64,000 nucleotides of DNA from Nitrosopumilaceae archaeon (GCA_028279545.1 JANQNN010000012.1:104262-168261), one strand, 5' to 3'; counted from the stretch's first letter, positions 8,686 through 17,232 are shown. Numbers and translations: made by a program. Notes: generated by a model not told the origin, from the letters alone.

Positions 8686-8871
8686 GTGATATTATGGGAA
8701 GGACGTGACATTGCACCAGAACAAAAAATTCGTTATGTGATAAATGATTACTCTAGAAAAATCTCAAAACGTGTTGTACCAATAGAGTTTGCAGCAAAAT
8801 ATGATGCAAAAAAATATTCTCAACTACTTGATGAGTGTTGCAAGTCTATACTAGAACCATTTGAGAATTAA
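8686..8871 (+). CDS. Conserved-looking small protein after the RecA-like gene
   Basis: A 61-residue ORF with a GTG start directly after the stop of the RecA-like gene, so the two are probably cotranslated. It is charged and mostly helical, with two cysteines (DECCKSI) near the end. No family is recognised. The stop overlaps the stop of the convergent DUF72 gene by three bases. The tight packing on both sides supports it as a gene. Confidence 0.6.
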   Translation: MILWEGRDIAPEQKIRYVINDYSRKISKRVVPIEFAAKYDAKKYSQLLDECCKSILEPFEN

Positions 8872-9659
8872 AATTCCAGTTTTGTTTGTTTTTCTTCTTC
8901 CCAAATCAATTGACTTAATCCAAGTTTCATCCTTAGGGTGTTTGCAGTAGATGGGGCAAATCCTTCAAAGTGATTATTTGTCATGATCGTCGCAGATTTT
9001 ACTTTAAGGTCTAATTTTTGAATTTTTTGTGCCCATTTTTCAATAATTTGGGTTTTATTGATGCTAACTTTTCCAAACTCTGAGTCCGGAATTGATCTGT
9101 CTCCAATTAACCGTAAATAGACATAATCTGAGGTGATTTTGGCTGGATTTTGTATGCCCTGAATTTCGTTCCATACTAGACAATGGTTGTTATCTTTTAG
9201 ATACTCCAAGGCCTCATCTGTAAACCATGAGGTATGGCGTCCTTCGATTGGATATTTGAAATCAGGAGGTAAATATGAAAACAGTTCTTCGAGTCTAGGT
9301 TTTGCTTCTTGAAATGTAAGTGATGGAGGAAGTTGTAAAACAAGGGCAAGAACTTTTTCAACTAGAGGAGAAAAAGCCGATAAAAAGTGAAAAACATGCT
9401 CTTTTACATTTTTTAATTTGTTTTCATGTGTTATTACTGCGGGAAATTTTGCAGTAAATTTAAAAGAATCAGGAGTATCAGAGTCCCATTTTTTGGTAGT
9501 GCTTTGGTTCGGTATTTTGTAATAGGTAGAATTAATCTCAGTTATGGGAAAAATCTCTGAATAGTACTGCAACCATTGGGATTTTGGTAGCTTTTTTGGG
9601 TAAAAGGTACCTGACCAGCCATCATAACTCCATCCAGTACAACCAATCTTTTGGTCCAC
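8868..9659 (-). CDS. DUF72 (YecE-like) family protein
   Basis: A 263-residue TIM-barrel-type protein of the DUF72 family. The N-terminal signature is present: IGCTGWSYDGWSGTFYPKKL, then ITEINSTYYKIPN and FKFTAKFP. The C-terminal part has YVYLRLIGDR and TIMTNNHFEGFAPSTA, also typical. The biochemical role of DUF72 proteins is not established to my knowledge. Length is usual for the family. The start ATG lies nine bases inside a doubtful opposing ORF at 9651. Confidence 0.9.
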   Translation of the reverse strand: MDQKIGCTGWSYDGWSGTFYPKKLPKSQWLQYYSEIFPITEINSTYYKIPNQSTTKKWDSDTPDSFKFTAKFPAVITHENKLKNVKEHVFHFLSAFSPLVEKVLALVLQLPPSLTFQEAKPRLEELFSYLPPDFKYPIEGRHTSWFTDEALEYLKDNNHCLVWNEIQGIQNPAKITSDYVYLRLIGDRSIPDSEFGKVSINKTQIIEKWAQKIQKLDLKVKSATIMTNNHFEGFAPSTANTLRMKLGLSQLIWEEEKQTKLEF

Positions 9660-9890
9660 ATTTCAGAAAACATTTGCATACAAATTAAGGTCGCTAACTA
9701 TATTATTCCAGATTTAGTCTTGCATCAAAAAAATGACCAAAACGGAAATGAACTTTACAAATCAGAAAAAATTCATTGGAAAAATTGGTTGATGACCCTA
9801 AATGCCAATAGCAATTCTTCCATGGTCAGGGATGAATACCTATTAGAGATTCCAATTTTTCCAATGACTGAGGCCTTGAAAGACTTGTAA
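9651..9890 (+). CDS. Doubtful 79-residue ORF
   Basis: This ORF begins on the opposite strand inside the start region of the DUF72 gene and would share its promoter. The translation has no recognisable domain and no good ribosome site. The C-terminal half (EYLLEIPIFPMTEALKDL) looks protein-like, so a shorter real gene or a remnant is possible. It is kept only because nothing else explains 9660-9890. Confidence 0.25.
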   Translation: MVHISENICIQIKVANYIIPDLVLHQKNDQNGNELYKSEKIHWKNWLMTLNANSNSSMVRDEYLLEIPIFPMTEALKDL

Positions 9891-10075
9891 TTATGACAGA
9901 TACCAAAGCAAGACCAAAAACCAAAAGACATTCTTTGTAATTAAGACTGACTAATTTTTTACAATGTTATTCTATGATTTTAAAACATGTAGATTATCGG
10001 TTTTTGTTTTAAATTTTTGTAACAAGAAAATAAAATTAACCTTATGTTTAAAATCAAAATTGTGAATGCTCTATC

Positions 10076-10378
10076 ATGAGCCAACAAGAAACAAATCCTT
10101 GGGTACTTGTAACTAACACTAAAGAAAATACAAATCCTCAAGACCTAGAACAAATTATTCCTAGCGTATCAGCTCTTGTAGATGAATGGCAATCTAAAGG
10201 AAAAATAATGTGGTCTGGTCCATTGGATAACGAGACTGGTGCTATGACTGTATTTGAAGCAACTGAGAATGAAGCAAAAGAGTTTTTTGAAAAATACAAC
10301 AACGTATGCACCAAAGTACTAACTAGTTATTTGTATCGGTGGGATGCAATGCCACTTCTTTCAGTTATTTCAAAATAA
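10076..10378 (+). CDS. YCII-related small protein
   Basis: A 100-residue protein resembling the ferredoxin-like YCII/DGPF fold. It has a helix of ALVDEWQSKGKIMWSGPLD type followed by GAMTVFEATENEAKEFFE. That is the usual order of a helix, a strand with small residues, then a second helix. Such proteins are small-molecule-binding or enzyme-like, with few known functions. The ATG at 10076 is preceded by an AT-rich promoter-like region. Family membership is moderately sure; the role is unknown. Confidence 0.7.
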   Translation: MSQQETNPWVLVTNTKENTNPQDLEQIIPSVSALVDEWQSKGKIMWSGPLDNETGAMTVFEATENEAKEFFEKYNNVCTKVLTSYLYRWDAMPLLSVISK

Positions 10379-10404
10379 CTGATTTTTTATTTTTTAAAAA
10401 CGAA

Positions 10405-10557
10405 ATGAAAGACGAACTTTGTCGTATTTGCGGCTGTGAAAAAACAGAATACAAAAAATGTCCCGATTGTAGTTTGATAGTATCTACAATCTGTAAATGT
10501 TGTAAAAATATTGAAAATTCACAAACTCATAATCATTTGAAATGCAATGACTTGTAA
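10405..10557 (+). CDS. Zinc-finger microprotein (50 aa)
   Basis: I place the start at ATG 10405 (MKDELCRICGC) rather than an upstream in-frame ATG lying inside the preceding gene. The 50 residues hold CRICG, CPDC and CKCC plus histidines (THNHLKC), enough to bind one or two zinc ions. The end overlaps the next zinc protein gene by 11 bases, so the pair is coupled. No specific function can be read. Confidence 0.65.
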   Translation: MKDELCRICGCEKTEYKKCPDCSLIVSTICKCCKNIENSQTHNHLKCNDL

Positions 10558-10783
10558 AGAACTATGTGAACAGCACAAGGCTAAAAAGAATGGACCGTCA
10601 TCCCGTTATGGAAATGGTCAGAAGAGATGTCAGATTTGTGATATTTTTTTGAATTGGACTGGCATATTTTGTCCTTGTTGTGGAAACAAATTGCGAACAA
10701 GACCTAGAAAACAAGATTACAAAATTAAACTTGACCTAAAAAAATCAAGAAATTTTGGAAAATTTGAAAATCATACTGATTAA
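10547..10783 (+). CDS. Small zinc-ribbon protein, family shared with the gene at 54288
   Basis: A 78-residue protein with an N-terminal CKELC, then GQKRCQICDIFL and CPCCGNKLRTRPR. The same architecture (CxxxC, RYxxGxKRCxxC, CPCCGxxLRxxPR) appears in the 73-residue protein at 54288, so this is a paralogous family within the window. The basic tail after the ribbon would suit nucleic acid binding, which is inference. It overlaps the upstream 50-residue zinc finger gene by 11 bases. Confidence 0.75.
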   Translation: MTCKELCEQHKAKKNGPSSRYGNGQKRCQICDIFLNWTGIFCPCCGNKLRTRPRKQDYKIKLDLKKSRNFGKFENHTD

Positions 10784-10833
10784 TACTATTAGCTTGAAAA
10801 AATCATAAATTCATAAACATATTCTAGAGAATT

Positions 10834-10851
10834 ATTCTAAAACAATAGAAT
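10834..10851. promoter_or_regulatory. Inverted repeat ATTCTA-N6-TAGAAT upstream of the copper protein
   Basis: A perfect 6-base inverted repeat with a 6-base spacer lies 42 bases before the start of the blue-copper protein gene. A further half-site ATTCTA stands just upstream at 10821. It could be an operator, but AT-rich DNA gives such repeats by chance. Confidence 0.3.
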
Positions 10852-10892
10852 TTGGATCCCAATTAAGTAAGGACCCATCACCGATATTTTCA

Positions 10893-12236
10893 ATGACAAA
10901 CTCAAAAACCAACCTGGTTGTATTTTTGACTGCGATATTATTCACAGGTGCATTTAGCTTTTCAGCTACAATACCAAATGCTGAAGCTTCCACTGATATC
11001 TGTGGCTTAATGTTTTGTTCTGAATACCCAGGTGGTAAAGAAGCTTATGAGGCAAATTGGGTTTCATCTTTCCTATCACAAGTTGGTGGATCATCAAGTG
11101 AAGAACATCATGAAAAACATGAAGTAAAATCTGTTTACGTTTCTTCCCATAATGTTGATGAAGAATTTCCAGCACAGCTAGATGTTTTTATTCACAAGTA
11201 TGAGTTAGGTAAAATCTCTGCAGAAGAAGCACTAGATGAAATTGTTGAAATTCATAAGGCATACGAAATGGCAAGGATTTCTTCAGAATTAGTTTCTGGT
11301 GTTGGTGAAAAAATCAGTTTGTACAATTCAGGAATGCTAAATGTAGAAGAAGCAGTTGAGGCAGTTCACTTGACTGCTGAGCCACAAAATGTTAATCCTG
11401 AATACCAAGCAGCATTAGATGAGGTCATCCACAAGTTCGAGTTGGATAAGATTTCAGCTGATGAAGCAATTGATGGAATCAAGGAAACACACATGGGTTT
11501 TGTTGACCTCTACATTACCTCTGATCTAATCGAGGCAGTAGATGAGACAATCAGCTTAATCAACGCTGGTAAACTATCAGGAGCAGATGCAGTTGAAGCA
11601 GTTCACTTGACTGCTGAGCCACAAAATGTTAATCCTGAATTTATTAGTGCTGTGGAAGAATACACATACCAGTTTGAACTGAATGATATCTCTTCTGATG
11701 AAACAATTAATGGAATCACAGGGGTACATGATGGCTTTGTTGACCTCTACGTTTCCTCTGATCTAATTGAAGATGTTGGTGTACAGCTAATCATATATGA
11801 AACTGGAAATGTCTCAGCAGAACATGCAATTCATGAAATTCAAGAAGTTGTTGAAGAAGCAGAACTTGCAGCCCTAGCCGAAATGTCTGACAATGGTGGT
11901 GTTCCCGTAATGAAAGATCTACCACCAAACACTATTGACATGCCAAAAGGTACGGCAGTTCCTGGATGTGAAGTAGAAGATTGGTGCTACATGCCAGGTG
12001 ATATCACAGTAGGTGCTGGAACAACGGTAACTTGGTTGAATTCTGATACTTTGCCTCATACTGTAACTTCTGGAAGTGCAGACGCTGATGCAATTGGAGT
12101 AGATGCTCCAAATGGATTTGACAGCGGCTTCATGTCGGGTGGTGATGAATATGAGCATACATTTGATGTTGCAGGAGTGTATGACTACTATTGTCAGTTG
12201 CATCCATGGATGGAAGGAACAATAACAGTAGAATAA
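10893..12236 (+). CDS. Exported blue-copper (plastocyanin-like) protein with three helical repeats
   Basis: A 447-residue protein with a signal peptide (residues 1-32, ending NAEAS). The middle holds three helical repeats of about 79 residues, each with ISA/SxEEAxxxI and a VEAVHLTAEPQNVNPE linker. The linker DNA is repeated almost exactly at 11352-11403 and 11589-11640. The C-terminal 110 residues form a type 1 copper domain with ligands H389, C434, H437 and M440 (LPHTV and YYCQLHPWM). Such cupredoxins replace haem electron carriers in ammonia-oxidising archaea. The helical repeats may tether or space the copper domain; that is inference. Confidence 0.9.
   Translation: MTNSKTNLVVFLTAILFTGAFSFSATIPNAEASTDICGLMFCSEYPGGKEAYEANWVSSFLSQVGGSSSEEHHEKHEVKSVYVSSHNVDEEFPAQLDVFIHKYELGKISAEEALDEIVEIHKAYEMARISSELVSGVGEKISLYNSGMLNVEEAVEAVHLTAEPQNVNPEYQAALDEVIHKFELDKISADEAIDGIKETHMGFVDLYITSDLIEAVDETISLINAGKLSGADAVEAVHLTAEPQNVNPEFISAVEEYTYQFELNDISSDETINGITGVHDGFVDLYVSSDLIEDVGVQLIIYETGNVSAEHAIHEIQEVVEEAELAALAEMSDNGGVPVMKDLPPNTIDMPKGTAVPGCEVEDWCYMPGDITVGAGTTVTWLNSDTLPHTVTSGSADADAIGVDAPNGFDSGFMSGGDEYEHTFDVAGVYDYYCQLHPWMEGTITVE
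11352..11640 (+). repeat. Intragenic direct repeats, 52 bp, 237 bp apart
   Basis: Copies at 11352-11403 and 11589-11640 differ at one base. They encode the VEAVHLTAEPQNVNPE linker between helical repeats of the copper protein. The 237-base period is 79 codons. The low divergence compared with flanking repeat sequence suggests recent duplication or gene conversion. Confidence 0.9.
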
Positions 12237-12258
12237 TCTCTACTTATTTCTTATTTTT

Positions 12259-13014
12259 TTAATCAAGGACACAAACTGAATTATTGTGTCCTGTAATTCT
12301 CATTGTTTCTTGTTCTCCTGCCTTGCCTTCTCCTGTATAGACATCAATATGTTTTCCTTTAATGGCTCCACCAACATCCTCTGCCTGTAGTACAATCTCA
12401 TTCCAAGGCTCAACAAGTGATGGAATAACAACTTTGCTTTCAAACTCTATGATTCTTGGATCAACAGCAATTTTTCCAACTACTAGTTCTTTTCCAAAAG
12501 CATCTAATGGAATTTCACTTAAATGAAAACTTTGAGAATGCCATCCTAAATAATCTCCATCATTAGTTCTACCCCATCCTTCTATTCTTACATCATTCAC
12601 AAATTCCAAGGAATATTGTTTGGTTTGTCCCTCTACATGAATCATTATTTCCCTATCGTTATAATCTGATTCTACTGGTAGGAAATATCCAGTAATGTAC
12701 CAATTATCTTCACAATAATCCTCTTTGGCCTGAAGATAATCTTGATTTAATAAAGTTAAGATGAAATTGGATTTAAAGTCATAATCTCCATGTAATGACA
12801 AGTGGATAACATCTTTTTCAATTAGATAATTAAGTGCATCAATTAGTTCAGTATCTGATATTTCCTTATCATACCAGAATTCATACACAACAAAAACCCA
12901 ATTTGGTAATTTTGTTTCTGCTGCAAAGGAACTGTTAGTTGGAATAAATATTATTGATAAAAGTATTAATCCAAAAAAAACTCGAGTAAACATTGGAAAT
13001 TTTATTTTTATCAT
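12259..13014 (-). CDS. Exported 3D-domain protein with P.W-ISD.E module
   Basis: A 251-residue protein with a signal peptide ending near SSFAAE (residue 32). Next comes the module LPNWVFVVYEFWYD...ISDTELIDALNYLIE (about 36-72), which recurs in three other exported proteins of this window. The C-terminus is a 3D domain (VDPRIIEFESKVVIPSL, then AEDVGGAIKGKHIDVYTG) with the conserved aspartates. That double-psi barrel is found in MltA-type lytic transglycosylases and related proteins. Archaea of this group lack murein, so the substrate must differ. The promoter region holds an inverted repeat at 13084. Confidence 0.75.
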   Translation of the reverse strand: MIKIKFPMFTRVFFGLILLSIIFIPTNSSFAAETKLPNWVFVVYEFWYDKEISDTELIDALNYLIEKDVIHLSLHGDYDFKSNFILTLLNQDYLQAKEDYCEDNWYITGYFLPVESDYNDREIMIHVEGQTKQYSLEFVNDVRIEGWGRTNDGDYLGWHSQSFHLSEIPLDAFGKELVVGKIAVDPRIIEFESKVVIPSLVEPWNEIVLQAEDVGGAIKGKHIDVYTGEGKAGEQETMRITGHNNSVCVLD

Positions 13015-13083
13015 TTTTTTCTTACCTTTTTGAATTCTTAGCGTAAAACAAAATGAATTTTATAGAATTTATGCATTAGAGAG

Positions 13084-13103
13084 TGTCATAAACCAATATG
13101 ACA
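13084..13103. promoter_or_regulatory. Inverted repeat TGTCATA-N6-TATGACA
   Basis: A perfect 7-base inverted repeat with a 6-base spacer lies 70 bases upstream of the 3D-domain gene and just after the sensor-like gene. Its size fits a dimeric regulator site. No regulator is linked to it by sequence alone. Confidence 0.4.
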
Positions 13104-13157
13104 GTTGGAACGAATCATTTCTTTGGATAGAATAATTTAATGATAAAAATTTGGGTT

Positions 13158-13940
13158 TTAGGGTGATTCTTTTGTTATTGATTCAACATTTATCACTGCT
13201 TTAAGGACTCCAACAAAATTACCGTCCTCATCTAATATTCTAATTGCAATATCACTTGCATAAACACCAGCACTTTCATCAAATCCTCCTTCAGATAAAA
13301 ATAAACCATTTTGCATTGCTTTTTGCCACCATAGCTCATCGTCTTGTCGATAATCAGAAGTTTTGTGTGATTGAGCTACATTTGCTCCAAATTGATTTGT
13401 AACAAAAATTTCAGCATACTTGAATTGACTTTCTGATTTTTGGTCAGCATCCATTATTGAACGAAGCAAATTTGCTGCTGAGTTGTGAATTAAATTATAT
13501 GCAATTGAATTTGGCACCTCAGGATCACTTGATTGCCATCTCTTATCGACTTGTTGGATTATCTCTTCTGGAAAATCAGTGTTTGAAAAGGCAGCGTTTG
13601 ATTCAGCAAGTGTTTCTTGGATTTGAGGAAGGTTAACTACCTCACGAGATTGTTCAATTTTCATATTAATCTCGGATTGCAGTGTTTGTAAGTTTTCAAT
13701 TAAGACCTTATCATCTGAGTTTTGAGAAGGAACCTTTATCATTTCATTTTCAACAAAATATTGGATAGCATCAAGGAATTCTTTATCAGAAATTTGATCG
13801 TTTACCCAAAAACCTACGGCAGTTTTTATCCAGGCTGGAATTTGAGATTCTTCTTGAGCCGAAACATAGGTTGCCAAAGCCAGCCCTGATACTATTAAAA
13901 TTAAAAAGGAAAAAAATACCGTTTGTTTGCTTTTTGCCAA
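13158..13940 (-). CDS. Exported PDC/Cache-like sensor domain protein with P.W-ISD.E module
   Basis: A 260-residue protein with a TTG start (MAKSKQ). A signal peptide or anchor (residues 8-28) is followed by IPAWIKTAVGFWVNDQISDKEF, a helical stretch, and a C-terminal PDC/Cache-type domain (AEIFVTNQFGANVAQSHKTSDYRQ, ELWWQKA, SDIAIRILDEDGNFVGVL). Cache domains normally sense small ligands outside the cell and feed kinases or chemoreceptors. Here no cytoplasmic signalling domain is attached, so it may be a free binding protein or partner of another receptor. The Cache assignment is pattern-based. Confidence 0.7.
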   Translation of the reverse strand: MAKSKQTVFFSFLILIVSGLALATYVSAQEESQIPAWIKTAVGFWVNDQISDKEFLDAIQYFVENEMIKVPSQNSDDKVLIENLQTLQSEINMKIEQSREVVNLPQIQETLAESNAAFSNTDFPEEIIQQVDKRWQSSDPEVPNSIAYNLIHNSAANLLRSIMDADQKSESQFKYAEIFVTNQFGANVAQSHKTSDYRQDDELWWQKAMQNGLFLSEGGFDESAGVYASDIAIRILDEDGNFVGVLKAVINVESITKESP

Positions 13941-14036
13941 CCCTCTAAAAGTTGATTTGCAGGTAATTAAATTATTATTTTCAAATCTTCCCTTTTTACA
14001 ATAATATAATTATGGCATTTGCAAATAAAAAGTAAA

Positions 14037-14900
14037 ATGTCCAGATTTAGAAGCCAACAGAGAAATGTTAATCTAAATGTTGGTAAAGGCATTGTTCTTG
14101 GAATTATAGTGCTAATTGTTATAGGAGTTTTAGTTGCAGCATCTGTCCAAATAGTAGATGCTGGATTTAGAGGAGTATTACGTCATTGGAATGCAGTTGA
14201 TACTAATGTTCCACCATTAGAAGAGGGACTCCATTTTGTGGTTCCATTTCAGGATTCTGTAGTAAGTATGGAAGTTAGAACTTTGAAATATGTAAAAGAG
14301 ACATCATCTGCATCAAAAGACCTTCAAACTGTTTCAACAGAAGTAACGGTAAACTATAGACCATCACCCAATTCAGTTCACACACTTTTCAAAGAAGTTG
14401 GATTAGAATATGAAAGTAGAATTATTCAACCCGCCGTAGAAGAAGTTGTAAAACAAGTTACGGCAAGGTATAATGCTGAAGAATTAATCACCAAAAGGTC
14501 TCAGGTAAAATCAGACATTGAACAAGAAATAACATCACGACTTGCAGAGTATAACATCAATACTGATGTTGTTTCAATTACTAATTTTCAGTTCTCTCAA
14601 CTATTCGATAGAGCAATTGAAGCAAAAGTAGAAGCAGAACAAAAAGCCAAAAAAGCAGAGAATGATCTCTTAAGAATTGAAGTTGAAGCAAAACAGCTTG
14701 AAGCAAGAGCTGAAGGTCTTGCTGCAGCAAACATTGCCGAAGCTTCCGGTGAAGCTGAAGCAATAAACATTATCAACCAAGCCTTGTCAGAAAATCCATT
14801 TTATTTAGAGTGGCTTAAAACACAAGCTTGGAATGGAAAACTACCAGTTGTTGTAGGAGAAGGCGGAACACCATTTATCCAAATTCCTACAGAACCTTAA
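14037..14900 (+). CDS. Prohibitin-like SPFH/band 7 membrane protein
   Basis: I start at ATG 14037 (MSRFRSQQRNVNL, 287 residues) rather than the TTG at 14019. One transmembrane segment (about 22-44) precedes the SPFH domain (VDAGFRGVLRHWNAVD...LEEGLHFVVPFQDSVV). A long alanine- and glutamate-rich coiled coil follows (KVEAEQKAKKAEND...EGLAAANIAEASGEAEA). The protein resembles prohibitin, which forms ring scaffolds on membranes and controls proteases. It has no NfeD-type partner next to it. The family assignment is firm; the partner is unknown. Confidence 0.9.
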   Translation: MSRFRSQQRNVNLNVGKGIVLGIIVLIVIGVLVAASVQIVDAGFRGVLRHWNAVDTNVPPLEEGLHFVVPFQDSVVSMEVRTLKYVKETSSASKDLQTVSTEVTVNYRPSPNSVHTLFKEVGLEYESRIIQPAVEEVVKQVTARYNAEELITKRSQVKSDIEQEITSRLAEYNINTDVVSITNFQFSQLFDRAIEAKVEAEQKAKKAENDLLRIEVEAKQLEARAEGLAAANIAEASGEAEAINIINQALSENPFYLEWLKTQAWNGKLPVVVGEGGTPFIQIPTEP

Positions 14901-14936
14901 ATTTTGTAAATCTAAAACTGGTTGAAAATAAAAAAA

Positions 14937-15407
14937 TTATTGCTTTGCCATATTAGCAAAGGCTTCTTCACCTGCTTTTCTCATTTCTTCTGGTGATACA
15001 TCTTTTTGATGTGTTGCTATTGCCCATGAATGACCAAAAGGATCAATTATGGAACCAAATCTATCACCCCAAAAAGCATCCATTATTGGCATAGCCACTG
15101 TAGCTCCTGCTTCAACTGCTTGGTTGAAAATCTTGTCTGCATCATCTACATACAGATGAAGTGTAACAGCTGTCCCACCTAATGTTGAAGGTGATTTAGA
15201 GCCCATGTTTGGGAATTCATCAGACATCATAACAAAAGAATCTCCAATCTGCACCATTGCATGCATGGTTTTTCCATCTGGAGCAGGCATCTGGTAAATT
15301 TCATGTGCATTAAAGGCTTTTTTGTAAAATTCTATCGCTTCTTTTGAATTACTTACCACTAACGAAGGTGTAGTAGTATGAAATCCATCTGGAATTGGTT
15401 TTGTCAT
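14937..15407 (-). CDS. VOC family protein, PhnB-like
   Basis: A 156-residue protein, started at the internal ATG (MTKPIPDGFHTTTPSLVV) because this is where PhnB-like proteins normally begin; an upstream ATG at 15428 adds seven residues. It has the family pattern FYKKAFNAHE, GDSFVMMSDEFP, VTLHLYVDDADKIF and WGDRFGSIIDPFGHSWAIATH. PhnB-like VOC proteins have no settled enzyme role. It stands alone. Confidence 0.85.
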   Translation of the reverse strand: MTKPIPDGFHTTTPSLVVSNSKEAIEFYKKAFNAHEIYQMPAPDGKTMHAMVQIGDSFVMMSDEFPNMGSKSPSTLGGTAVTLHLYVDDADKIFNQAVEAGATVAMPIMDAFWGDRFGSIIDPFGHSWAIATHQKDVSPEEMRKAGEEAFANMAKQ

Positions 15408-15501
15408 TAAGAGTCTCACTTTTTTCAAGTAGATAAATCATTTTACAAATTTGTATGGATACCTCTAAAAGAAGGAAGAAAAAATTTTCAAAATTAAAAA
15501 A

Positions 15502-15648
15502 TTATTTTTTAAGACTATTTCGTAATACTTTGTTAAGCGTGCCTGAATAGCTGACTGAACTAGAGGTATTTTGAATTTCTTTTGCCTGGATTAATCTCAA
15601 CTTTTTGTCCAAGTCATCATCGATCATTATGGTAATTCTTTTTGCCAT
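15502..15648 (-). CDS. Ribbon-helix-helix DNA-binding microprotein (48 aa)
   Basis: A short gene encoding MAKRITIMIDDDLDKKLRLI and a second helix with NKVLRNSLKK at the end. The opening strand (KRITIMID) followed by DDLDKKLRLIQAKEI is the classic ribbon-helix-helix (CopG/MetJ-like) pattern. Such proteins bind DNA as dimers through the paired N-terminal strands. It is 48 residues and ends 94 bases beyond the start of the VOC gene. The target is unknown; autoregulation is common in the family. Confidence 0.75.
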   Translation of the reverse strand: MAKRITIMIDDDLDKKLRLIQAKEIQNTSSSVSYSGTLNKVLRNSLKK

Positions 15649-15775
15649 TAAATGATATTGTATGATTTTCATATTTAAAGAATTCGACTTTGTCTTATGC
15701 TTTACATTACAATTGAAATTTTTTGACCAAATTTACTTCAGGTAGACATTTCAACTGGAAAAATCTAGAAGTTAT

Positions 15776-16480
15776 ATGGATTTACAAGAATTATCTTCAT
15801 TTCAAAAAATATGTATTGCAATTAGCGAGCTAAAGCAACAACTTGTTGAAGAATTACCTCATTATGGTAACCAGTCACTCTATTTTAAAAATGACGAAAT
15901 TACAACTGGTCTAATAAACAACAAAACGGAAATAAAAATTCATTTGTTAACGGGACAGCTTCTGTACTTTCATGACGAGAAAGGTTACTTTATTGATCTT
16001 TTTAACGAGAATATTGAGGAAAAATTTGAAAAAATTGTAAAAAATTTTGGTCTAAAAATACCACAGACAAACCTTGAAAACACAACTGCAGAATTTCTTT
16101 CTTCGTATAGAGATTTTGCAAAAATTTCAATAGAAATTTTGGAATTGTTTAGAATGACTCTGCGAGAGGATTTTACACAAATTCATCTTTGGCCACATCA
16201 TTTTGATTTTTCACTAGAGTGGTTTACGGGAAATGCTGATGAACAAATTGGCACTGGAATTTCTCCAGGTGACAAGGACAATTTAGAACCTTATGTTTAC
16301 ATGAATCCGTATCCTTTCAATGAAAAAATTTTAGAAGAAAACCTACCAATAGGAAGATGGAATACTTTGGGTTGGAAAGGAGTTAAAATTCAATGGAATG
16401 ATTTATTGAAATTTTCTCCCCAGGAGGCATCTGAAAAACTAAAACAAATTTTTGATATTTCAAAAAAAAATTTTTCATAA
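15776..16480 (+). CDS. DUF5996 family protein
   Basis: A 234-residue protein with LWPHHFDFSLEWFTG and ISPGDKDNLEPYVYMNPYP, motifs I associate with DUF5996. The WPHHFD sequence suggests a metal or catalytic site, but the function is not known. It is followed by an O-methyltransferase whose start I place 37 bases after this stop. Length is slightly short compared with bacterial relatives. Confidence 0.7.
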   Translation: MDLQELSSFQKICIAISELKQQLVEELPHYGNQSLYFKNDEITTGLINNKTEIKIHLLTGQLLYFHDEKGYFIDLFNENIEEKFEKIVKNFGLKIPQTNLENTTAEFLSSYRDFAKISIEILELFRMTLREDFTQIHLWPHHFDFSLEWFTGNADEQIGTGISPGDKDNLEPYVYMNPYPFNEKILEENLPIGRWNTLGWKGVKIQWNDLLKFSPQEASEKLKQIFDISKKNFS

Positions 16481-16517
16481 CCCAAAGGATTTTAGAATAG
16501 TTTTTTCCCCTTATTTT

Positions 16518-17141
16518 ATGCCTGAATCAAAAATTAATTCAGTATTAGAAAGAATAGAAAAACAAGAAAAATTTGAACAAGAAAACCCACGAGAAATTTT
16601 AAATTCTGAAAAAGTTTTAGCTATTGGAAGAAACACAGGTATTTTTTATAATATACTCTTGCAAAATATGAAAGCAAAAAAAATCCTTGAGATTGGCATG
16701 TCTGTTGGGTATTCAGGTATTTGGTTTGCCGATGCAATATCCAATCAAAAAGATGGAAAAATAATTACTATTGATCAAGATATAAAAAAAATTGAAAGGG
16801 CTAAACGGAATTTTGAGGATGCAGGTGTTTATAATTTAGTTGAAATAAGACATGGAGATGCTTTACAAATTTTATCAGAAATGGCAGATAATTCTAGTTT
16901 TGAAGAATTCTTTGATTTTGTTTTTATTGATGCAGACAAAGAAAGGTATATCCAGTATTTTGATACGGTTCTTCCTATGCTAAGGCCTGGAGGAATTATT
17001 GGAGCCGATAATATTTTATTTCCAGAAAGATTTCAAAAATTTAGCACTCCTTATCTGGAACACGTAAGAAAAAACCCAAACATTAGATCAGTTACAATTC
17101 CCATCGACAATGGGGAGGAATTAAGCCTAAAACTATCATAA
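16518..17141 (+). CDS. SAM-dependent O-methyltransferase, family 3 (COMT-like)
   Basis: I use ATG 16518 (MPESKINSVLERI, 207 residues), since the upstream ATG at 16452 would overlap the previous gene and adds 22 unlike residues. SAM-binding motif I is ILEIGMSVGYSG, the acidic loop is IITIDQD, and FVFIDADKERY carries the metal-binding aspartates of caffeoyl-CoA/catechol-type enzymes. GGIIGADNILF completes the metal site region. It methylates a hydroxyl of a small aromatic or similar substrate; which one cannot be told. Confidence 0.9.
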   Translation: MPESKINSVLERIEKQEKFEQENPREILNSEKVLAIGRNTGIFYNILLQNMKAKKILEIGMSVGYSGIWFADAISNQKDGKIITIDQDIKKIERAKRNFEDAGVYNLVEIRHGDALQILSEMADNSSFEEFFDFVFIDADKERYIQYFDTVLPMLRPGGIIGADNILFPERFQKFSTPYLEHVRKNPNIRSVTIPIDNGEELSLKLS

Positions 17142-17232
17142 TTCGAAGTTACAATAAACTATTTTTCTTATTTTTTCATCTTTGGAATTAAACGAATGGT
17201 CAGATTAAATATTTGAAGAAATCATTCAACAT

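Noticed and set aside
9894..9938. 14-codon ORF after the doubtful gene at 9651
   Set aside because: Too short, no protein-like pattern and no ribosome site.
14013..14036. Short ATG reading frame (7 codons) before the band-7 gene
   Set aside because: It ends at once and probably has no role; the start at 14037 is clear.
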